Positions 55,502-64,000 of a stretch of 64,000 nt of DNA are shown here, one piece after another. Each line of letters begins with the position of its first letter. Within the stretch, counting starts at the first letter, position 1. Below the pieces are notes generated by a model that was not told the DNA's origin, made no database searches, and saw only the letters and a program-made list of their open reading frames with translations. The translations under genes and the position numbers were made by a program. The stretch is from Entoloma clypeatum (Eukaryota > Basidiomycota > Agaricomycetes > Agaricales > Entolomataceae), in NCBI GenBank assembly GCA_963565915.1, contig OY751486.1, positions 3,162,001 to 3,226,000 of the forward strand, given 5' to 3'.

Positions 55502-57313
55502 TCAGCTTTTACCACTGTGTGTACTAGTAGATAAAAGTAAGCATTAGTGTTGTATTCAGTACAAAATACTCACCGCTTCGCCTGGGGCTCCTCATCCATT
55601 GACACGAGACTACCATGGCGCTTAGACCTCGGTTTGGATGGTGGTGGCACTCCTCGAGTTGAACATGTTGAGCGAGGTTTGTCAGCGGCAGGCGTGGGAG
55701 GCGTTTCTGAATCATCTTCTGACAATATCGAGCTTAGCTTCTCCAAGACCCATGTGACATCGGCAACGGCGTCCGCCAGGTGGGTGCTCACAATCAGGTC
55801 CTCGTTCTCACCGGCAGCGGTAACCCACCATGCAAGTGTCATGACAATGAGTGCTATTCCCAGGGGGCCGCCTTCCATCAACTCATCCCACTCAGCATCA
55901 GCTGGTGCCTCCTTGCAAAGCACTTCCCCTTCGTGCCACGATGGCTGCAAGCTCGTCCACCAGGTCCACCATGTTCTCCTGTATTTGCCGACATTAGGTA
56001 TCAGGGGCATGTTTGTCAGCGAGCGGTGGCGCCGGATCCACCACCTCACTGCCTCCGGGCAATTCTTCGTCGAGAGTGTCTATCCTTTCGTGGTGAGTTT
56101 ACCAAAATGTGAACTAAGGTTGAGGATACTTACACCTTCCTCCGGTTCCATAGCTTCAAAGTTTGTCCAATTCTTGATGACGCCACTCCATTGATGATCC
56201 TTCAATGCACCCTGGAAATACTTCAACCACGCCTTGTACCAGGTTGGGCTTGAATGTCCGGCTTCCGCAACATCCCCTATATCAACATCCTTGGTATCAT
56301 GAGAGGTAGTTCCAGAGGTTGTCAAGCTCATTGTCAACGACACTGAAGGATGGGCAGGGTGTAACCCAATGGAGCCATTTGGATCTAACTCGACAGCCTG
56401 CACTTCTTCCAGAACCAGCTCGTGACGTCGCACCGCAGGAGGAGTGTTCTCAGACTGTGCAGGTGCGGAATCAACAGGGGCGGTGGCATTGGTAGTGGGG
56501 ACATATTGGCCAGCACCACAGTCAACGCGCGGCGTAGAGTGATGTGGCACCACAGCAGGGGCGCTCTGAGATGGGATGACCACGTTGTCGGTAGTGGTGG
56601 CTGATGTATTCCTGCTGGGACCGTGCTTGGTGCTAAGGACTTTCGGGAATGGCATGGGCGTGGAGTCATTCTTGCCAGCGCCACTCTGGGGCTGCATTTC
56701 CTGGACACCGCCAGCAGGCGAAGAAGACGGCACGGGGCTCGAAGTAGTTGGTGTGGCACTTGTCGCAGGTTTAAGTGGATGAGATGGGATGGCCGCATTG
56801 TCAGAAGTGGTGGCCGATGTGTTGCCGCTGGGGCCGTTCTCGGTGCTTGGCTGCGACGGAAGGACGATGGGGGATGGCGCGGGCATGAAGTCATTCTTGG
56901 CAGCACCACTCTGGGGCTGTGGTTCCTGGACACTTCCCCTTTCCGACCGATGTGTCGGCTGCCCTGAAACCTTCTCCTTAGGCTTCCAAGGTTTCTTCCC
57001 TTTTGGAGCATCCAGCAAGGTTTTGTCTCCCAAGCCAAGCTGGTCAAGTAATTGCTTGTTCTTGGCGATGTTCATCTGGCACTTCTGCTCATATGTGAGC
57101 GTCGATGTACCTTGTTGAGGGTCGCCTCCGTCATCCTCATCGTCCTCATTGGGGTCTGCAAAAATGGCAGTCGCAATTTCTTGAGTCCTCATGTAGAATT
57201 AATTCTTACCAAAAGATGCCATCAAGAAATCTAAGAATGGTTCAAGCCAGGCTGAATAGTCATCACCCAGAAACTCCTCAAAATCTGCACCATCTTTGTC
57301 ATCTGATGTGGTA
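55502..57313 (-). CDS. KDZ companion 'W gene' (right arm), uninterrupted copy
   Basis: The protein-coding gene divergent from the KDZ transposase. Exons: 57313 to about 57209 (DDKDGADFEEFLGDDYSAWL...), intron (gtaaga...ttgcag), DPNEDDEDDGGDPQQG... through a long Pro/Ser/Thr-rich middle with two copies of a QPQSGAAKND-like repeat to ...FEAMEPEEG, intron (gtaagt...gatag), and TLSTKNCPEAVRWWIRRHRS. Next comes a tryptophan-rich core (YRRTWWTWWTSLQPSW, MTLAWWVTAAG, DVTWVLEKL). A short last exon ends at TGA 55502-55504. All junctions keep the frame. From memory, proteins with this WW-x-WW-x-LQPSW core are common uncharacterised agaricomycete proteins. No catalytic motif is seen. The true start, above 57313, was not found. 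Confidence 0.65.
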
Positions 57314-57316
57314 CTG

Positions 57317-57915
57317 TAATGGTAACTAAAGCGGCCGTGAGTTCAACACAGATGGAACTATGTTTTTGGTTTACTGACGCAATTGTTGTTAATTGCGTAC
57401 TATCAATGTTATCACGTATCTAGGATGCAAGAGGCCCATACAATTTAAGTGTAGGAATCATGAATATTCATCATCTAATTTCAATACAATTACATCGCCC
57501 CCGTTTGCTGTGAATAGCATTGCCCTCGTTTCACCAGCTCACTCCATAGACCGAAGTGGCATTGTAAAAAAAGTTGTTCAAATCCACATAGTAGCGGCGG
57601 CCGTCATACAACCTACCTAGAAATTAAGACCAGTGAAGTGTTAATGACTTTCCGTGCGTCAAACACGATAGTTTAGTTTCATCATGATATTGAACTTCAA
57701 GTTATTTGCTTGATGTAAACAAACCCTCAGCTTAATCTATAAATCGTACATATGTTGCAACAACGCTAAAACCTCATACTTGAAGCATGCTTTCTGGAAG
57801 CCTAGCAGATTGGGCTGAGGGCTTGTAATCAGTGCATCATTGGCTATCAAGTCACTCATGTACTTCAAATACTCGCCCACCAACCAGGGTCACCTCGTCC
57901 TCCCTCTGAGCCCCC
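57317..57915. promoter_or_regulatory. Divergent intergenic region between W gene and KDZ transposase (right arm)
   Basis: 600 bp, AT-rich, mirror of 13011-13594. It must hold the KDZ promoter and, if the W gene has an upstream first exon, that exon too. I could not define either start point. Confidence 0.5.
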
Positions 57916-59116
57916 ATGGTATCACAGAAAAAGCAAAAGGCCACTGGCAAGCCCAGGAAGCTCGTTCTTCATACTCGGACTCGGTTAACACGTGCACAGC
58001 TTGCCGCGTATGAGGCTATCCAGTTCCGCGATCCAGGACCAAGCACTGCACAGACATCACATGTGCACACACTGCGTGTCAATGCTGGCGGTCGATGTGG
58101 CTACTGCAGCGACCAACACTGCTTGCAATCAAAGGAACCAGAGTCATTAGCCACCCTGCTGCAACCACCAGATGTCCCACAACCACCACCAGCTGATATT
58201 GCAGTCGACCAGCTTCCTTTCAATGACTTGCAACTGTCTGACTCACCTGCCGTCGTATCAAATACAAAGCAAGTGAAACAGAAACGAAAGCAGACCAACA
58301 CTACTTCAGTGAGTTGCCTCCATTCATCAATTTGGTACAGCTTAAAAACTAAAATCTCTTTAGATGAAACTCAAAGAATGGCTGCACTTTCGCCAGAGCA
58401 CCCTTGATGAACTGCTTCAACAGGATGGCCTCGGTGACTTCCTTGGTCAAGCCAATTGTCATTCTTGCGCAAAATCACCTGGCATTTACAAATGTCGTGA
58501 CTGTTTCAACGGTAGTCTACTGCAATGTCAGTCATGTATGGTCGCATTTCATAAGGTTCACCCTCTACATTGAGTCGAGGTCCGTTTGTCCTTTCTCTTT
58601 TGTTTTGGTCAATTTATCTTTTCTTCTCTTCATCTCCTTCCTCAGCATTGGAATGGATCCTTTTTCAAGAAGACATCCCTCAAGGCTCTCGGCCACTCGG
58701 ACATGGTGGGGCAGCTTGTCCACGACCGTCCTGTGGCCCTCCTGGTTTCTGTGTTGTCAACACCTCCGGCATCCACCACATATCCGTGGATCTGTGTGAC
58801 TGCGGCTGGAACAGCTTTGTCAAGACTGGTACGCAAATTCTCTGTGCCGGATGGTTTCCAGCCACCTTTAATCGACCCAAGACCGTTTTCACGTTCAACT
58901 GCCTCGACACATTCTACGAACTTACACTACAGGGGAAGACCACGCTCCACGACTTTTACAACATGATTTTACACAAGAATAATCTCTCTTTAGAGAAGAC
59001 CACGGTACGTCGTTTCCTGAATTTGGGGCTTTATATTGATGAAAGGTCATCTCAGCATCGTTACCCAGAGTTCCACAGGGTCTTCCACATATGGTGCGGT
59101 CTCCTCATGATCAAGC
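57916..59116 (+). pseudogene. KDZ transposase gene, 5' half (right arm), cut by element A4
   Basis: Exon 1 57916-58308 (131 codons, MVSQKKQKATGKPRK, CGYCSDQHC). Intron 58309-58363. Exon 2 58364-58579 carries the CxC2-like cluster: CHSCAKSPGIYKCRDC, CQSC, then HKVHPLH, with TGA at 58571-58573 in place of the expected Arg. Intron 58580-58645. Exon 3 starts HWNGSFFKKTSLKALG and shifts frame near 58690 before CVVNTSGIHHISVDLCDCGW and LFPATF-like GWFPATFNRPKT. A probable short intron is followed by HRYPEFHRVFHIWCGLLMIK at the A4 LTR. The last five bases, caagc, reappear at 33813, where the gene continues. The cysteine cluster and following region are those of CxC2-associated KDZ transposases. Confidence 0.85.
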
Positions 59117-59486
59117 TGTTATGCGTAACAAACTGTTCCAAGGTTCGGGCAGAGTATGCAGGAAGATGGAAAGGCGAAGAGCAATGTGATTGCTAAATCT
59201 AAGGAATGTAGCTATGGTACATGAGGTTTATATAGTACTGACTATGAGCGGTAGCGAATGAGTCAGTAACTGCGGAAGGCAGTGCGCATGAGTAAGACGA
59301 CTGCGGAAGGCTATGCACTAATGAGTAAGCTGACTGCGGAATGAGTCAGACAGCTGCGGAAAGCGAGTCAGCGCGGGAGCGAAGTATACTAAAGGGAATA
59401 AAGTATAATACGATATGTGTAAGCGGGGGCCGATGAGTAAAAGTAAAAAGGTAAGCGTATACGTCCGTAGTCGTTAGTCCGTAACA
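59117..59486 (-). repeat. 3' LTR of A4
   Basis: 370 bp, same diagnostic bases as the A1 LTR (11443-11812). Confidence 0.94.
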
Positions 59487-59523
59487 TGTTCCCCTCCTCA
59501 AGGTCTGTGTCCTCACAGACTAC

Positions 59524-59876
59524 CTACTCCCATCCATCGTTGCCATTTGGATCGGCCCAGGCAGGGTCAACTCGGTTACCCCAATCCTTTATTAGTTCAT
59601 CGTTTACCGCCGTGGCAAACTCTAAACCTCGAACGGCGAGGCGAAGGCGTCGATTCTCGACAGCAAGGGTGTTGGTATAGTTTTTGAGGATGAGCTTCTC
59701 CTCAGCGGTGGGGGCGGTTGGTAAATCGGAGAGGGTATGAAGGCGGATATGCATCTGCCGGTGGAGGATGTCGGCGACGGAGGTTTCGAGCGCATGGAGA
59801 GCGCTTCGCCGATGAGGGTGGTGATGGTGGGGTTGATATCGGAAGCATCGGTGGAGGCGGCGGTGATGTTGGACAT
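59524..59876 (-). pseudogene. ORF3 of element A4, frameshifted
   Basis: Carries the same 16-bp deletion between ccatgcg direct repeats as A1, so the 122-residue frame is broken after residue 29. Confidence 0.7.
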
Positions 59877-59993
59877 GGCAGAAATGATGTTTGAAAGGTA
59901 TAAGAAGAACGGCGTGTTGGGCGAGAAGAGTTGGAGCGGGGAACTCGATGTGACAGAAGTCGATGTGGAAAATGGCTCTCAAAGTTTGTTCTT

Positions 59994-62900
59994 TTATCGT
60001 GGACGCGATGGATTTTGCCGATGAAAATCTCGGATCAAGTCTTGAGCGTTCTGAACATTAGTCCGAGGTTCCCACGTGTTCTCTTCTGGGCCATACCCTT
60101 CCCATTGGACAAGGTACTGGATCTTTCCACGGAATTTCCGAGAGTCCAGGATCATGGAGACATGGTATTCTTCTCGTCCTTCGACGATGATTGGATCAGG
60201 GGCTGGCTTCTTTTTCTGAATGGCATACTTCGGGGTTTCGTATGGCGATAGCAGGGTCTCGTTGAACACAGGGTGGATCATCTTCCAGGTTTTGGGAAGA
60301 TCAAGACGGTATGTGCTAGCTCCTTTCTTCTCTAGGACTTTGAACGGTCCGTGTCGGAGGGCGTCAAGTTTCTTTGAGGGACGATCAGTCCTGATGTTAG
60401 TCCCTTCCAGCCACACCTTGTCTCCGATGCGGTAATTCCGAGACGGGCTTCGTCGTGTGTCAACTGTCTTCTTCATCTGATCCTGGGCCTGTTTCAGTGC
60501 TGCGTTGGCTTCTTCTCGTGCCTGTTTGAGTTTTTTCAAGAAGTCGTTTGCCGCTGGATTGGTGTCTTCCAACACAAGTTCTCCCTTCCAAGGATGCAGA
60601 CCGTAGTTGAGATAGAATGGTGTGTACTTTGTCGCTTGATGTTCTTTGTCATTGTACTGGAATTCTGCGATTGCGATCCATTCCGCCCAATCATCTTGTA
60701 GATGGTTGACAAAGTTTCGTAAGAACACCTCAGTTTCCTGATGCGATCGTTCGGCTTGTCCATCAGTTTGTGGATGATACGCGGTGGACAGGTTTCTCTT
60801 GATTCCCAACATGCGGCAAAGTATCTCCATGAACTTCGCGGCGAACTGTGGTCCTCTGTCGCTAATGATCTTCTTAGGGATCCCATGAAGCTTCCATATC
60901 TGGTCCCGATAGATCTTGGCTAATCCTTCAGCCGATAGTTCCACGGTTGTCGGGATGAGATGAAGCATCTTTGAATGTCTGTCCGTGATGACCAGAATTG
61001 TGTTCTTCCCATCAGATTCTGGTATCGGTCCCACGATGTCAATCCCTATGTCTTCCCATGGTTGACTTGGCGCGGCGTTAGGATGTAGAGGGGCATGTCT
61101 CCTTTGGCGGCTGATCTTGTTACGTTGACAGGTGTCACAACCTTTCACATACTTCTTTACATCATGTAGGATGGTGGGCCACCAGTAGGTGCGAGTGAGG
61201 AGTTCATGTGTTCGATATTGTCCTGGATGTCCTGCCACTGGTGCGTCGTGCGCTTCAAACATCAGTTCTTGGCGCAATTGTGGTTCTGGTGGAACATAGA
61301 CTCGTTCTCCTGCGTAGGTGATGCCATTTTCCTGCTGGTACCAGTGAGGATTCTTCTTCAGACCCTGGGCTACTTCTGTCTCCATGCGATTCGAGGCCTT
61401 GATGCGTGCGATCCATGGGTTTTTGATGGTTGTGATGTTTCCGATTTTGATGGAATCAGATGTTTCACCCCCTTCAAAGAATTGTTCCTTCGTGAACATC
61501 TCCATTTGTATCACATCTTCTGATTCCAATCATTTCAAAAATAGCCCCTCCTTGAGCATTTGGTCGCTGTCCTGCGGCTCGAGTTCCGTCTCATACCAGG
61601 GTAAACGTGACAGGATGTCTGCTTTCGCGTTTGTCTTCCCAGGTACATGTCGCAATTCGAAGTCATAGTCTTGTGACTTCATCTTCCAGCGCCTCTGTCA
61701 TTGGTTTAGGTCCTGAGGACGCCGGAAATACTCCAGGTTTTTGTGATCGGTTAAGATCTCAAAACGTTCCTTGGCTTCAAGTAGATAATGTCGCCAGTCC
61801 TTCAGTGCTTCCATGACTGCCAAGAGTTCCTTGTCATATATCTCGTAATTCTGTTCGGCCGCGGACATGGTCCGCGACAAGAACGCGATAGGATGCCACT
61901 TGTCGTCTTGTTTCTGTGAAAGTACTGCTCCAATCGCATAACCCGATGCATCGGTTTCGACCCTGACTGTCCGTCCGGTTTGGGCAATGCCAAGACTGGT
62001 GCCGTCGTGATTGCCCATATGAGACCTTCAAATGCTTCTTGCGCCGCTGGTCCCCACATGAATGCTGTACTTCCCGTAAGTGTTGTGAGTGGTTTTGCGA
62101 TGTTTGAGTATCCTTCAATGAAGCGTTGATAAAAATTGGCAAATCCCAGGAACCTCTGGACTTTCTTTTTTGATGTGGGTACTCACCAGTTCCGGATTGT
62201 GTCCACCTTTTCAGTTTCCATCTCAACACGTCCTTCTCCAACGACATATCCCAATATGGGGCATTTCGTTACTTCCCAAAGACACTTCTTCTCCTTTAGA
62301 AACAGGTCATTGTCTGACAGAATCTGCAAGATCTCTTCGGTGTTCCAGGCGAGTTCTTCCTTGGTTTTACCAATAACCACTATGTCATCCATGTAAATCA
62401 CACAGATGCGCCGACGGATCTGATCCCTGAATAGGCTGGCCATCATCCGAGAGAACGTTCCCGGGGAGTTGCAGAGACCGAAAAACATGACCAATGGTTC
62501 AAACAATCCTCGGCTGGTCAGGAAGGCGGCTTTCCATTCGTCACCCTTCTTAATCCGCACATTATTGTATCCCCACATGATGTCCATTTTGTTGAAGTAG
62601 ACTGCGTCCTTCAATACATCCAAGAGGTCGTTGATGCGTGGGAGTGGGAATTTGTCCTTAACCGTGAATTTATTGACTGTGCGATAATCCTGTACCAATC
62701 GTTTGGAACCGTCTTTCTTGTTAATAAAGAAGCAGGGTGATGCATAAGGGGATTTGGACGGTCGGATCTTTCCGGTTGCCAGGCCTTCATCGATGAATTC
62801 GTCCAGTTCTTCTTGCTCCTTTTGGGTCATAGGGTACGTGTTTCCTCCTAGCTCCTTTGGTGCGTCCGGTGTAAGTTCGATGCCGTGGTCCCATTCTCTT

Positions 62901-63620
62901 TCCTTTGGGATCTTGTCGAAGTTTTCTTTTTCAAAGAGATGGGCAAAACGTTCAACGTATGAGGGTCATTTGGTTGTGGGAGTAACTGCTTCCAATATGG
63001 GGTCTCTGGGCTTCCATTTCTGATCCGATTTCTTGGGCGCGTCCTTGTCTCGTACTTCCACCATGCGAACCCGATGTTTGCGACCATTAAGGTTAACCCT
63101 GAAATCCGAGTGTTTGGTTTGACATGTTGATGGGCACCGGTTGAATGTTACAGCGCCGGTCGTCCAATTGATTGTGGGGTTGTGGTGCACCAACCAGTCA
63201 TGTCCCAAAAGCATGTCCGTTCTCCCAATGTCCAATACCATTGCTTCCATGGTTTCCTGGTGTGTTCCTAAGTCCAGCTTGACTTCGGCAAGTTTTTCTG
63301 CTTTCTGTTGTCGGTTCGGCGATCCATCCGCATTTAGGATTGATATGGGCTTTATTCCACTTGTGGGAAGGTTCTGTTCGTGTACTATTCTGGGATGGAT
63401 ACATGTGCGTTCACATCCGCTATCAACCTTGGGTCAAATGGCCTTTGGTCCTCATCGTGTTTTGATCTGAGCTTGCAGCTTGATCTCTCGTTGTTTCGGA
63501 GGTTTATCTCCCTTGACAATCTTAGTTGACGCAACGGCTCGCCTTGCAGGGATAACATAAGTTATATTGTCTGTAGCTGCACCAGGCAAGCGAGTTCGTT
63601 TAATGGATAAGGGTCGCGAC
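59994..63620 (-). pseudogene. pol: Pol of gypsy element A4
   Basis: The longest undamaged integrase of the family: 511 codons from 61529 down to 59994 cover the HHCC zinc finger, the DDE core ([15 protein letters not shown], Glu after DGQAERSHQ) and the chromodomain. Upstream, RNase H has TGA at 61698-61700 (shared with A3) and TGA before the integrase. RT is at 62830-62183 (DYRTVN, YMDD) and ends with the shared TGA. Protease is at about 63424-62966, with PTSGIK and HKWNK changes private to this copy. Confidence 0.9.
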
Positions 63621-63630
63621 TTAGCATCGT

Positions 63631-64000
63631 TTAATCGGACCCTTTGGGAAAATCCTTCTCATCGGTCTCTATGGTGATGGTTTCATCATCATCGGTATCT
63701 CCATCAGACACCTTCCTAATCTTTCCAGAGTTCTTCTTCGGCTTGCGGCAGTTGCGCGCGATATGTCCTTCTTGGTCGCAGTTGAAACACTTACGACCAT
63801 CTTTCTTTTTTGGGGCTTTGCAGTCTTTGGCAAGGTGACCAAAGCGCTGACAGTTGTAGCAACGGGCTACTCCTGCTTTGTCGATCTCCATGGCTTTGCC
63901 TTGACCACCATAAGTGGTGCCTGATCCGGTGCATGTGTCGCCACCCCCTCGGATGACTAATGCATGTCCCTCCATCTGTCGTCCCTTGTTTCGGATCTCC
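63631..64000 (-). CDS. gag: Gag of gypsy element A4, C-terminal part only
   Basis: The last 122 codons of gag, with both CCHC knuckles (CYNC..., CFNC...) and the acidic tail (three Asp before ETITIE instead of four). The start lies beyond the window. Confidence 0.85.
   Translation of the reverse strand, partial: EIRNKGRQMEGHALVIRGGGDTCTGSGTTYGGQGKAMEIDKAGVARCYNCQRFGHLAKDCKAPKKKDGRKCFNCDQEGHIARNCRKPKKNSGKIRKVSDGDTDDDETITIETDEKDFPKGSD

Larger units (their letters stand above)
43933..64000 (-). repeat. Right arm of a giant inverted repeat
   Basis: Mirror image of about 821-33812. It lacks the B and D insertions, showing empty sites where they sit in the left arm, and carries a 670-bp deletion in A3. 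The inner edge is exactly the first base of the A3 5' LTR. It runs off the window end inside the A4 gag. Sequence above about 63300 (A4 pol start and gag) differs from A1 more than the rest does, so the arms may stop being strictly equivalent inside A4. Confidence 0.9.
59117..64000 (-). mobile_element. Ty3/gypsy chromovirus family A, copy A4 (5' end outside window)
   Basis: 3' LTR, ORF3, pol and part of gag on the minus strand. It is inserted in the KDZ gene after caagc (59112-59116). Its integrase is not interrupted by B, giving the empty-site state. The gag-proximal part differs from A1-A3 (for example a 3-bp deletion in the gag Asp run). Confidence 0.93.

Overview
The window is repeat-dense nuclear DNA of a filamentous basidiomycete, most likely a mushroom-forming agaricomycete. 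The basis is the mixture of chromodomain Ty3/gypsy elements, a KDZ-type DNA transposon with a CxC2-like cysteine cluster, short GT-AG introns of about 50-65 bp, and fungal-type copia coding sequence. I see no clear host housekeeping gene, tRNA or rRNA. Almost every base belongs to a nested transposable element.

The window is organised as one very large inverted repeat. The left arm (about 821-33812) and the right arm (43933-64000) mirror each other around a 10.1-kb single-copy spacer (33813-43932). From the spacer outward each arm holds the same series: a family-A gypsy element (A2 left, A3 right), the pol half of a gypsy element C, a Zn2Cys6-like gene, the terminal inverted repeat (TIR) and subterminal repeats of a KDZ transposon with a nested solo LTR, the KDZ companion gene ('W gene'), the 5' half of the KDZ transposase gene, and another family-A element (A1 left, A4 right). 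The left arm alone carries two complete young gypsy insertions. Element B (3982-10081) lies in the A1 integrase with target-site duplication (TSD) agttc, and element D (13833-19981) lies in the W gene with TSD ctcac; both have identical-looking LTR pairs. A3 in the right arm has lost 670 bp of integrase.

The spacer holds the 3' half of the KDZ transposase gene (33813-36826), with an AT-rich insert that reads like mitochondrial-plasmid family-B DNA polymerase. It then holds the other KDZ subterminal repeat block and TIR, a remnant related to the C leader, a 3'-truncated copia element (38402-about 42436), and the gag half of a C element (about 42437-43932).

Element B is intact. D is intact apart from one stop. 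All A copies share the same pol lesions, and C is broken into separated gag and pol pieces. Nearly every in-frame stop is TGA where the family has arginine, which points to CGA-to-TGA (CpG) decay. A, B and D all show Tf1-like self-priming sequences, while the copia element shows an initiator-tRNA-Met anticodon-type primer site. The A2 and A3 flanks do not match each other, so these copies are recombinants, and the two KDZ gene halves fit together across the TSD caagc.
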